From: Candidatus Paracaedibacteraceae bacterium | Lineage (GTDB): Bacteria > Pseudomonadota > Alphaproteobacteria > Paracaedibacterales > Paracaedibacteraceae | Length of the DNA: 64,000 nucleotides | NCBI GenBank assembly: GCA_019636035.1 | Contig: JAHBYI010000001.1 | Location: 83,508 to 147,507, forward strand | Reading direction: 5' to 3' | In this document: piece by piece, positions 54,907-63,016 of the stretch | Layout: the number at the start of each line of letters is the position of its first letter | Numbering within the stretch: the stretch's first letter is position 1 | Translations under genes and position numbers: made by a program | Notes under the pieces: model-generated | The model's input: the letters and a program-made list of their open reading frames with translations, nothing else | Database searches by the model: none | What the model was told of the DNA's origin: nothing

Positions 54907-54932
54907 TAACTGTACTTTAATTTTGCAAGGTT

Positions 54933-56900
54933 TTACAAATCAACGTCGTCAATCAACGCAGCATTTTCATAGATAAAATTATAGCGAGCTTCCGGATTCT
55001 TTCCCATCAGGCGGTCAACGAAATCCTCAAGGTTTTCTTCTGGCAAAACAATAACCCGTTGTAGCGTGCGTTTTTCAAGGCTCATGGTTGTATCACGCAA
55101 CTGTGCCGGCAGCATTTCGCCGAGTCCTTTAAAGCGACCAACTTCGACTTTTGCCGCGTTTTTAAACTGCGTCTTGATGACTTTATCTTTTTCCGCATCA
55201 TTCTGAGCATAAAAAGTCTTACCACCATGGGTAATTCGGTACAACGGCGGTTGCGCCAGATACACATTCCCATTATCGATAATGGCACGCATTTCACGGA
55301 AGAAAAACGTTAGCAAGAGCGACGCAATGTGCGCCCCGTCAACATCCGCATCGGTCATGATCACAACTTTGGCATAGCGCAGTTTATCCGGATCACAGTC
55401 TTTCCCATACCCACAACCCAAAGCCAAAATCAAATCAGAAATTTCTTGATTGGCTCGCATCTTATCAAGAGTTGCAGATGCCACATTCAAGATTTTCCCT
55501 CGTAACGGCAAAACCGCTTGTGTATTGCGGTTACGGGCTTGCTTTGCCGAGCCACCTGCTGAGTCACCCTCAACCAAAAAGATCTCACAAATATCAGCAT
55601 CATTTGACGTACAGTCAGCCAGCTTACCCGGCAAACGCAACCGTTTTGTTGCACTAGCACGAGCAACTTCCTTGGCTTGGCGTCTGCGCAAACGTTCATC
55701 GACACGGGTAAGAATATGCTCAAGCAGGGCATTGGCATGCTGTGGGAAACTACCGAGCCAATGGTCAAAACGATCCTTGACAGCCGTATCAATTAATCGC
55801 GTTGCCTCAACGGAAACAAGTTTTTCCTTCGTTTGCCCTTGGAACTGCGGTTGCGGAATAAAACAAGACAGAACAATAGCAGCGGATCCACAAACATCAT
55901 CCGCCGTAATTTGACTGACACGACGATTCCCGACACGATCAGCATATTCCTTAATGGCACGTGTAATCGCCTGACGGAATCCAGATTCATGAGTTCCGCC
56001 CAAGGGCGTTGGCACCGTATTACAAAATGTCGACGCCCAGCCATCTTCGCCCGGAGCTGTTAGCCATGTAATCGCCCATTCGACCTTGCCACCGCTCGCA
56101 AAGGTACCCTCGCCTGAAAACAGATCCTCTGCTAACGTTTCTTGCCCTTCGAGAGCAGATTGCAGATAATCCTCAAGACCTTTGGGATAATGGATTTTAG
56201 CAGACTGCGGAACAGGTGAATCTTCTGAGATCAGTGACGGATCACACCACCAGTTAATCTCAACCCCTTTGAACAAATAAGCCTTTGACTTAGCTAAGTC
56301 ATAAAGCGTCTTTGCCTTAAATTGGATGTCACCAAAAATCTCAGGATCCGGGTGGAAACGGACAGTTGTCCCACGCCAATTGGTCATCCCTTCGTCCGCT
56401 GTTAAAGCAGATGTTGGCTTACCTTGTGAAAATGTTTGCCGCCACGCCTGGCGCGAGCGCGCCACTTGTACCTCAACATAATCAGACAGAGCGTTAACGA
56501 CAGAAATACCAACGCCATGCAACCCACCAGAGGTCTCGTACACGTTACTATTGAACTTCCCACCCGAGTGTAAGGTCGTAAAAATCACCTCAAGGGCTGA
56601 TAGCTCAGGAAATTTCGGATGCGGATCTGTCGGGATACCACGACCATTATCTTTAATGGCAACAATGTTATTAGCCTCGAGGCGAATCTCAATCCGATTG
56701 GCATGCCCGGCAACAGCTTCGTCCATAGAGTTATCCAGAACCTCAGCCACCAGGTGGTGCATAGCCTTCTCATCCGTCCCGCCAATATACATACCCGGTC
56801 GTTTACGGACAGGCTCCAGCCCCTCAAGGACTTCGATATCCTTGGCCGTATATTCAGAATTTACAGCAACAGCCGCCGCTCCACGAAACAAATCAGACAT
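54933..56900 (-). CDS. parE: DNA topoisomerase IV subunit B
   Basis: 655 aa. GHKL ATPase motifs EVLDNSMDEAVAGHA, DNGRGIPTD and GGLHGVGISVVNALS; TOPRIM region with EGDSAGGSAKQARNR and MTDADVDGAHI. The length lacks the long GyrB insert, hence ParE. Decatenates replicated chromosomes with ParC, which is not in the window. Divergent from the secreted kinase gene; no strong ribosome site. Confidence 0.93.
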   Translation of the reverse strand: MSDLFRGAAAVAVNSEYTAKDIEVLEGLEPVRKRPGMYIGGTDEKAMHHLVAEVLDNSMDEAVAGHANRIEIRLEANNIVAIKDNGRGIPTDPHPKFPELSALEVIFTTLHSGGKFNSNVYETSGGLHGVGISVVNALSDYVEVQVARSRQAWRQTFSQGKPTSALTADEGMTNWRGTTVRFHPDPEIFGDIQFKAKTLYDLAKSKAYLFKGVEINWWCDPSLISEDSPVPQSAKIHYPKGLEDYLQSALEGQETLAEDLFSGEGTFASGGKVEWAITWLTAPGEDGWASTFCNTVPTPLGGTHESGFRQAITRAIKEYADRVGNRRVSQITADDVCGSAAIVLSCFIPQPQFQGQTKEKLVSVEATRLIDTAVKDRFDHWLGSFPQHANALLEHILTRVDERLRRRQAKEVARASATKRLRLPGKLADCTSNDADICEIFLVEGDSAGGSAKQARNRNTQAVLPLRGKILNVASATLDKMRANQEISDLILALGCGYGKDCDPDKLRYAKVVIMTDADVDGAHIASLLLTFFFREMRAIIDNGNVYLAQPPLYRITHGGKTFYAQNDAEKDKVIKTQFKNAAKVEVGRFKGLGEMLPAQLRDTTMSLEKRTLQRVIVLPEENLEDFVDRLMGKNPEARYNFIYENAALIDDVDL

Positions 56901-57061
56901 TTAAAAGATCACACTTAGAACAAATTACATACAATAGAGATAGTCAGAAACCCTGATTTTACAAGCTTTCATTCCTATACTAAACACCCCGACAGCTTGA
57001 CGCAAGTCTTGTGATTAATTTTCCAGCATCAACAAATTAACGATTTTTTTACCCTATTGCC

Positions 57062-57095
57062 CTACCTTACAAAGTATTAAGTTCTGCAAAGGTAG
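57062..57095 (+). promoter_or_regulatory. Inverted repeat covering the ribosome site of the next gene
   Basis: CTACCTT (57062-57068) is perfectly complementary to AAGGTAG (57089-57095), loop 20 bases. The 3' arm contains AAGG, the only Shine-Dalgarno-like sequence before the ATG at 57105. It may limit translation until opened. Seven pairs with a long loop is modest evidence. Confidence 0.4.
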
Positions 57096-57104
57096 TGAAA
57101 AATC

Positions 57105-58646
57105 ATGCTCAAGCCAATCCTGACTCTTCTACTTTTAAGTACTCCGCTATTTGCAATAGTCCCAGACAGTGGGAATACGCAAATCATCAAAACAAACAAA
57201 GAGACTATTCAACCAGAAAACAATCCTAGTAAAAATCAAGGGATGCAGGAAGTATTTGCACAAATAAGAAAAAATTCTTCGGAAAACAAAGCACCTCGAC
57301 TGCTTACCCCTCAAATAGAGGAAATTACATTTAAAAAAGAAATTGCTGACGGCCGAAAATCGTTAGAATCCAATGAAATTTTTCATATCCTCTGGAAAAG
57401 TGGCGTAATGAAACCGATTCCCGCGAATACAGAAAGCACACTTCTCGACCTAGGTGATGATACAATTACAACAAAATTTGGAGAAATCATCACCCGGACA
57501 GGCGGTTTTTTCTCCCAAGCCATTTACGAAGTGATCCTTACCCCAGAATACGCAACCAATCCAGACAATGCACATTTTATTATCAAGCAAATTGGCTGGG
57601 GAAACATAAAAGAGGGAGACAAAGTCAAGAAAAGAACACAAGCAACGCCTATCAGGGAAATTCAAGACCTTAATCTTGTCAGGCAGGAACTAGGAGCAAC
57701 ATTTACAAGGTTACAAAGTGACAATCCACTTTTCCCTAAAATGGCACTCCACAATACAACATTTTTCTATTTCGACACATCCGGACGGAAAAACTACCTG
57801 ACCGTTATGCCCATTGCCCAAGGAACATCCGCTCAAACCTTGGCCAAAAAGAATCAATCATCCCCCCAAGAATTCGATAAAATTATGGCTCAAACAGGAC
57901 GCTCTCTGGGTGAGTTCCATTATCAATTAGCCTCTGACAAACAAAAAGAAGAACTAGCATCATCATTAGATTTCAATACCTTCAGGACAGTTACCCATGG
58001 GGATTTTCATTTAGGCAATATCCTCATTTCTGGTGATATCGTCAGCTTTATTGATAATGCTTCTATTGCTGACAGCTTAAAAGAAGCACAGTCCCCCTTC
58101 ATCGACATTATCAGGCTCTATTCAATGTCCTTATACATTTATAACTCAAATAGTGATATGGAAACATTTCGAATGATTAAACACAGCTTCCTGCCTTTTA
58201 TTCATGAATATATCGAGGCTTACCCATCTAACGAACGCGAATCAATCCAAAAAACAATTCTGAACATGCTTGAAACATTTGATACCCTTGTCAAAGAAAA
58301 TGCACAACATATAATTCAGGGCAAACCCCTCTCTCTCACAACGATGCCCGGAGATGAATACTATGGTTATAAAAAAGCAATAATCATTATATTACATCGA
58401 TTTAAACAATTCTTCGAATCTGAGTTTCTTAAATATAAAATTCTGAAAAATCTTGACATTGATTTTCATACAGAACCAAAACAGCCACCCCCATCAGCAT
58501 ACGATCAACATCCTAAGGAAATAGAAAATATATCAGGGTATGACACAGAACTATCCGAAGCAAGCAATTCATACAAAGATGATCCGCCGTTAGTGTCGCC
58601 ACAATGGAAACGGACATTAAATCCCGCTACCAGCGATGTCTATTAA
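57105..58646 (+). CDS. Secreted kinase-fold protein (APH/choline kinase-like)
   Basis: 513 aa with a Sec signal (MLKPILTLLLLSTPLFA). Residues about 120-400 resemble aminoglycoside/choline phosphotransferases: glycine-rich GGFFSQAIYEV (133-143), ATP-binding Lys161 (FIIKQI), catalytic loop HGDFHLGN (298-305, Asp300, Asn305) and metal-binding Asp317 (FIDN). The C-terminal 110 residues are extra. All key residues are present, so it should be active where ATP is available, which the periplasm is not. An exported effector acting in a host is the natural inference. Substrate unknown. Confidence 0.78.
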   Translation: MLKPILTLLLLSTPLFAIVPDSGNTQIIKTNKETIQPENNPSKNQGMQEVFAQIRKNSSENKAPRLLTPQIEEITFKKEIADGRKSLESNEIFHILWKSGVMKPIPANTESTLLDLGDDTITTKFGEIITRTGGFFSQAIYEVILTPEYATNPDNAHFIIKQIGWGNIKEGDKVKKRTQATPIREIQDLNLVRQELGATFTRLQSDNPLFPKMALHNTTFFYFDTSGRKNYLTVMPIAQGTSAQTLAKKNQSSPQEFDKIMAQTGRSLGEFHYQLASDKQKEELASSLDFNTFRTVTHGDFHLGNILISGDIVSFIDNASIADSLKEAQSPFIDIIRLYSMSLYIYNSNSDMETFRMIKHSFLPFIHEYIEAYPSNERESIQKTILNMLETFDTLVKENAQHIIQGKPLSLTTMPGDEYYGYKKAIIIILHRFKQFFESEFLKYKILKNLDIDFHTEPKQPPPSAYDQHPKEIENISGYDTELSEASNSYKDDPPLVSPQWKRTLNPATSDVY

Positions 58647-58660
58647 TTGCCACAAGGATA

Positions 58661-58960
58661 TTATCCACGAGGGCGATCGTGACGAAAATTATCTGCATAT
58701 GATTTTTTTTGGATTTTACGAGCATGAGGTTGCTCAACAACCGGATTTAGGCCAATACTCTCAGCAAAGGTTGACGCAGCTTCGAGGGTTTTAAATTCAA
58801 GGGAAACTTCGTGTTCTGTTGAGATACTTCCCGTCCATCCCATAAGGGGATCATAGTATTTTGCATCACAATCATTATACTCCAAAACCCAATAACCTGT
58901 TTTGGCTCTACCTTGTTGCATTGCTGTTTTTGACGGAGAATAAATTCGTGCGTATGACAT
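58661..58960 (-). CDS. Complex I accessory subunit, NDUFS4-like
   Basis: 99 aa. ARIYSPSKTAMQQGRAKTGYWVLEY and TLEAASTFAESIGL match the ETC complex I subunit family (mitochondrial NDUFS4, 18 kDa), found in alphaproteobacteria and mitochondria. It binds the hydrophilic arm of NADH:quinone oxidoreductase. GAGGGTCAA precedes the ATG. It lies 40 bases downstream of tRNA-Pro on the same strand. The nuo operon is not in the window. Confidence 0.88.
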   Translation of the reverse strand: MSYARIYSPSKTAMQQGRAKTGYWVLEYNDCDAKYYDPLMGWTGSISTEHEVSLEFKTLEAASTFAESIGLNPVVEQPHARKIQKKSYADNFRHDRPRG

Positions 58961-59000
58961 TTGACCCTCATTACCCTACCTGGGTCATACAAAAAACAAA

Positions 59001-59077
59001 TGGTCGGGAAGAGAGGATTTGAACCTCCGACATCCTGCTCCCAAAGCAGGCGCGCTACCAGGCTGCGCTACTTCCCG
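59001..59077 (-). tRNA. tRNA-Pro (anticodon UGG)
   Basis: On the minus strand the acceptor CGGGAAG pairs with CTTCCCG, followed by A and an encoded CCA. The D arm has AGCGCAGCCTGGTAGCG, the anticodon stem CCTGC/GCAGG carries loop TTTGGGA (UGG at 59041-59043), and GGTTCAAATCC forms the T arm. Reads all CCN codons by wobble. A T-rich stretch follows the CCA. Confidence 0.97.
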
Positions 59078-59143
59078 ACTGATTTGATAAATAATATATG
59101 CCATATTTAGCACCAACTGTGCAAGACTTATTTTAGAATTATG

Positions 59144-59186
59144 CCCTTTGACTTTTCTACGATGTCATTCATCGCCCCCTAGTTTA
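59144..59186 (-). repeat. 43-bp intergenic repeat, copy B
   Basis: On the minus strand begins TAAACTAG, ends GTAGAAAAGTCAAAGGG, and matches the copy at 49447-49489 at 37 of 43 positions. Its centre GCGATG-AATGA-CATCGT folds perfectly. Located between tdk and tRNA-Pro, downstream of tdk. Confidence 0.8.
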
Positions 59187-59209
59187 CCTAGGCATCGCGC
59201 CTCAATATT

Positions 59210-59827
59210 TCAGGCAACCTGCATCCCAACAACACAATGATTTTCCGGCTGAACTTGCCCTTTATGAAAATGTTCCCGGCATAGGGAGATGTAACGTTCG
59301 TTACCTGCAATCTCAACTTGCGCCCCTTCGGTGATGAACTCACCCTTTGCATTCATCCGAGCATTCATCGTTGCCTTACGCCCACAATGACAGATCGTTT
59401 TAATCTCAATGAGCTCATCAGCGAGTGCCAAAAGGCAATAACTCCCCGGAAATAGCTCTCCTTGGAAATCAGATCGTATCCCATACGTTAAAACAGGCAG
59501 CTTCAATGCGTCAACAACATCACATAACTGTCGAACTTGCTCTTTACTTAAAAATTGCGCCTCATCGACCAAAACACACTTCAGGTTGGGAATGACTTTC
59601 TTCTTTGTCTCTATAAACTCAAAGAAATTAAAATCCTTTTTATAGACATACGCGTCAGATGACAGTCCAATCCGAGACGCAATTTTACCGTGACCAAATC
59701 GATCATCAAGATCGGCAGTAAAAAGCAGGGTATTCATACCCCGCTCGCGATAGTTATAGCTTGATTGTAATAATGTTGTTGTTTTCCCAGCATTCATTGC
59801 TGAGTAATAAAAATACAACTTAGCCAC
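59210..59827 (-). CDS. tdk: Thymidine kinase, type II
   Basis: 205 aa. P-loop [15 protein letters not shown], Walker B-like [15 protein letters not shown], lasso region with [14 protein letters not shown], and zinc ligands including the C-terminal Cys. Salvages thymidine to dTMP, useful to a bacterium living on host nucleosides. Start is GTG with TTAGGGGGGATC directly upstream; ten bases after the TlpA-like gene, so part of a folC-tlpA-tdk run. Confidence 0.95.
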   Translation of the reverse strand: MAKLYFYYSAMNAGKTTTLLQSSYNYRERGMNTLLFTADLDDRFGHGKIASRIGLSSDAYVYKKDFNFFEFIETKKKVIPNLKCVLVDEAQFLSKEQVRQLCDVVDALKLPVLTYGIRSDFQGELFPGSYCLLALADELIEIKTICHCGRKATMNARMNAKGEFITEGAQVEIAGNERYISLCREHFHKGQVQPENHCVVGMQVA

Positions 59828-59836
59828 GATCCCCCC

Positions 59837-60427
59837 CTAAGCTCCCTTAGTTAGATACCCCTGAATAACAGAACCTGATTGCCCCAACCAATCAATCGCC
59901 CCGACAACACGACCGGCCTCGACCTGATTCGCACTAGCAAACACGGTGGTTGGCAACGCCTTCACGCTCTGACCTTTGAGAACAGAACCCTTTTTATCGA
60001 TATAGATATCAATATTCTTAATATCATTTTTATCGCAATAGGCCTTGACTTCGCGTCCACCGGAATGGTCACTCGCAATAATAACAAACCGAATATTTTC
60101 GGCATTTTGTTCGGCAAACTTAACCAGTGCCGGTATTTCTTCAACACAGGCACCACACCATGTTGCCCAATAATGGATAATCATCGGCTTACCTGCAAGA
60201 TCAGCAAAAGATACAGTAGATGTCGTTCCATCAACAAGATTTAGTTTTTCAAAAGTAGCCGATGGCAAGATCACATTTCCTGCGGTCGGGACAAAGTCAA
60301 AAGTAGCAACAATCGGTTGTGGCTGAATCACGTCAACCTTAGGTTTATTAACCGCAAACCAGATCAAAGCCATAAACAACGGCGATAAAATAACACCCAC
60401 CCAAAAAGATTTATTCGTTGCAACCAT
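59837..60427 (-). CDS. TlpA/ResA-like membrane-anchored thioredoxin
   Basis: 196 aa. An N-terminal helix (about 8-26) anchors a periplasmic thioredoxin-fold domain with active site WCGAC in IHYWATWCGACVEEIP and cis-Pro in KALPTTVF. Likely reduces cysteines of cytochrome c or other periplasmic proteins. It starts 17 bases inside the end of folC. Confidence 0.88.
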   Translation of the reverse strand: MVATNKSFWVGVILSPLFMALIWFAVNKPKVDVIQPQPIVATFDFVPTAGNVILPSATFEKLNLVDGTTSTVSFADLAGKPMIIHYWATWCGACVEEIPALVKFAEQNAENIRFVIIASDHSGGREVKAYCDKNDIKNIDIYIDKKGSVLKGQSVKALPTTVFASANQVEAGRVVGAIDWLGQSGSVIQGYLTKGA

Positions 60428-61565
60428 ATGAATTCTCCCACGTTTTTAGAATCTCTCCCACCATATATAGGGATCCCATGAACAAGATTCTAGTGTTATT
60501 GTACGCATCTTCACGAAAATATAAAAGGGCTTGTTCCGGGGTAAACGATTTTTTTACAAAACTCGGTTTAGGGTGAAAACGATCACCCTGTTGCATATCA
60601 ATATGGATAACATCATCAGCACAGTCCAATGCCGGAGCCAAAATATCTTGCGATCGATTCGACAGCTGAGATAGACACAAAATCAATTGTTTACCCAAAG
60701 CCTTCCAATGACATAATTCTTGTGCTAACACGCGAATTCCATCTTCATTATGGGCTCCATCAACCCAGATATCCGGTGTTGTTGAGAGTTGCTGCAACCG
60801 CCCTGGCCACCGCGTTTTTTTCAAATGATGATAATAATCGCCTTTTCCCAAAAGAATATGAGCCGCAGCAAGAGCCGTCGCCGCATTATCGCGCTGATGC
60901 TCGCCAAACAAACCCAGCTCAACAGATTCTGATAAAGGAGCAACCCGAATAACCTGAGCGTTTAATGGTCGAGCACAATCACCAATAAGATCATAGACCT
61001 CCGGATACGGTTGATGCGCCAAAACAACAGGTTTTCCGTGTTTAAGAATACCTGCTTTTTCTCGGGCGATTGCTGAAATAGAATTGCCCAGATACTCTTG
61101 ATGATCCAATGAGATCGATGTTATCACAGACAACAATGGATCGACCACATTCGTGGCATCCAACCGCCCACCAAGCCCCACTTCAAGTAAGATATAATCA
61201 GCAGGAACACATGAAAAGGCTAAAAAAGCAACACAGGTTAAGACTTCAAAATAACTCAGATCAGAAGCAATATCCTCAACGTGCTTAGTCAGTTCATCAA
61301 AAAGATCCGTTGATATCCGGGAGCCATTGAGAACGATACGCTCAGTTACTCGAACTAAATGAGGAGAGGTATAACAATGAACGTGCTTGCCCTCACCTTC
61401 TAGAATCGTTTTCAGGAAAGCAAGAGTCGATCCTTTGCCGTTCGTACCGGCCACATGAATCACGGGTGGCAAAGACAGATGTGGATTGCCTAGAGCAGCT
61501 AACGCACGAATCATTCGCTCTAATGTTAGATCTAAAGTTTCAGGGATTTGAATAGCATAAGTCAT
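60411..61565 (-). CDS. folC: Folylpolyglutamate / dihydrofolate synthase
   Basis: 384 aa, slightly shorter than typical (about 420). P-loop HVAGTNGKGSTLAFLKTI, LEVGLGGRLDATNVV and ISLDHQEYLGNSISAIAREKAGI are diagnostic of the Mur-ligase-like FolC family. Adds glutamate to dihydropteroate and folates. No strong ribosome site. First gene of the minus-strand run with the thioredoxin and tdk; divergent from the secreted AAA+ gene. Confidence 0.93.
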   Translation of the reverse strand: MTYAIQIPETLDLTLERMIRALAALGNPHLSLPPVIHVAGTNGKGSTLAFLKTILEGEGKHVHCYTSPHLVRVTERIVLNGSRISTDLFDELTKHVEDIASDLSYFEVLTCVAFLAFSCVPADYILLEVGLGGRLDATNVVDPLLSVITSISLDHQEYLGNSISAIAREKAGILKHGKPVVLAHQPYPEVYDLIGDCARPLNAQVIRVAPLSESVELGLFGEHQRDNAATALAAAHILLGKGDYYHHLKKTRWPGRLQQLSTTPDIWVDGAHNEDGIRVLAQELCHWKALGKQLILCLSQLSNRSQDILAPALDCADDVIHIDMQQGDRFHPKPSFVKKSFTPEQALLYFREDAYNNTRILFMGSLYMVGEILKTWENSYGCNE

Positions 61566-61673
61566 TGTTAAAGGTTACTTAACTTTTACTATCAACTCAA
61601 AATAAAAAATTTTAATTAAATTATTTGCATTGTATTCTGGATATGTACTCTTTCAAAAATAGGTATCCCAATC

Positions 61674-62987
61674 ATGCGTAAAATGCTTATTTCCTCTTTT
61701 TTAGTGACCGCACTAGCAATACCATCTTGGTCAAACGAACCACCATCAGACTGGGACGATGATGACAAAGAATTCTACCGACAGATATTGGAACAAATTA
61801 GCGATGATGACGACAGCTATTCTGAGTCAGGTGATGTTATGTCAATGGAAACAACCCGTACATACCTCACCAGAAGTAAAAAACGCAAGGCCGAAACGCC
61901 GCCGGAAGACATAGCCCCTCCCGTTATAAAGAAAATAAAAATTGACCTTGATCGTATTCCGTATCCTCAGGATATTTACAATGAGTTGACTCAATATACG
62001 ATCGGCCAAAATGATGCCATGCGATCCTTGAGCATTTTCATCCATACTCATCTTATCAATACCAGAATCAATGAATCCAGAGAACAACTCGAAACACCAG
62101 CAACCCGCCCTATGGAAAAGTCCAATATTTTGATGATTGGCCCAACAGGATGCGGCAAGACATCATCCCTCGAGGTTCTTGCTCGATTTTTGGATAGTCC
62201 CCTCGTTGTTGGTAATGCAACAGAATGGACATCGCAAGGATATATTGGTCGAAAATGGCAAGATCTCTTTGAAGAGTTATGGTCAAGTGCTCAAATCCAC
62301 GTTAATAAAGATGGAAAAACCCACAGTAAACAAGAAATCAAAGATGTCGCTGAAAAGGCCACGATCTTCATCGATGAAATAGACAAACTCTGCACCGGAT
62401 CAGAGGGTCAAAACCTGAATGTAATTAGCCGAGTTCAGCAAGAACTCCTCCCCGTTATCCAAGGAACAAAAGTCAAATTAAAATCAGGTGACGAACTTGA
62501 CACCTCAAATATTCTATTTATTGCAGGTGGTGCCTTTGCCGGGTTAACAACAGACGATAAAAAGAAAAAACAAATTAGCCCTCACGATCTCCACACCTAT
62601 GGGATGCTTCCGGAACTCGCCGGTCGCCTTGCTAACATCGTTCAGTTTGTCCCCCTTGACAAGAGTCACCTCATCAATATTATCACACAATCAAAGCATT
62701 CTTTCATGAGTCAATTTATCTTTAAGTTTAAGATTGCTTATGGCATTGATCTTACTTTTAGCGATGAGGCAATCGACCATATTGCTGATATGGCATCACA
62801 ACAACTGACCGGAGCCCGCGCTATTAACGTCATGATCAATAAAATAATGGAAGACATCCTGTTTAACATTGCAGACTACATGAATCAACCACTGACAATC
62901 TCAAAAACAATGGCCGTAAAATCATTAAAAAACTTTACACCACCCAAAAAGGATAGAGATGGCCCACCACTCAGCATGTATAGCTAA
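61674..62987 (+). CDS. Secreted ClpX-like AAA+ ATPase with NLS-like cluster
   Basis: 437 aa. Residues 1-20 look like a Sec signal (MRKMLISSFLVTALAIPSWS). An acidic stretch (27-50, runs of Asp) and basic clusters KKRK (69-72) and KKIK (86-89) follow. The AAA+ module shows Walker A GPTGCGKT (156-163), pore-loop GYIG (189-192), Walker B IFIDEIDK (231-238), arginine finger R318 (ELAGRL) and sensor-2 R382 (GAR), all closest to ClpX. The ClpX zinc domain is absent, and the segment after GGAFAGL that should carry the ClpP-docking IGF loop is shortened. It could be an unfoldase acting without ClpP, possibly in a host cell. Confidence 0.82.
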   Translation: MRKMLISSFLVTALAIPSWSNEPPSDWDDDDKEFYRQILEQISDDDDSYSESGDVMSMETTRTYLTRSKKRKAETPPEDIAPPVIKKIKIDLDRIPYPQDIYNELTQYTIGQNDAMRSLSIFIHTHLINTRINESREQLETPATRPMEKSNILMIGPTGCGKTSSLEVLARFLDSPLVVGNATEWTSQGYIGRKWQDLFEELWSSAQIHVNKDGKTHSKQEIKDVAEKATIFIDEIDKLCTGSEGQNLNVISRVQQELLPVIQGTKVKLKSGDELDTSNILFIAGGAFAGLTTDDKKKKQISPHDLHTYGMLPELAGRLANIVQFVPLDKSHLINIITQSKHSFMSQFIFKFKIAYGIDLTFSDEAIDHIADMASQQLTGARAINVMINKIMEDILFNIADYMNQPLTISKTMAVKSLKNFTPPKKDRDGPPLSMYS

Positions 62988-63000
62988 ATAGCGAATCATC

Positions 63001-63009
63001 TGATATAAT
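63001..63009 (+). promoter_or_regulatory. Extended -10 promoter
   Basis: TGATATAAT is an exact extended -10 motif seven bases before the next ATG. Transcription would begin at or beside the start codon at 63017, giving a leaderless or nearly leaderless mRNA. No good -35 was seen, as is usual for extended -10 promoters. Confidence 0.5.
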
Positions 63010-63016
63010 CAGGACT

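Noticed and set aside
59191..59215. GGCATC..GCC..TTTCAGGC resembling the arms of the hairpin at 35848-35873, suggesting a second repeat family
   Set aside because: Only short words match, the stem does not form properly in the second site, and part of it overlaps the tdk stop; chance is likely.
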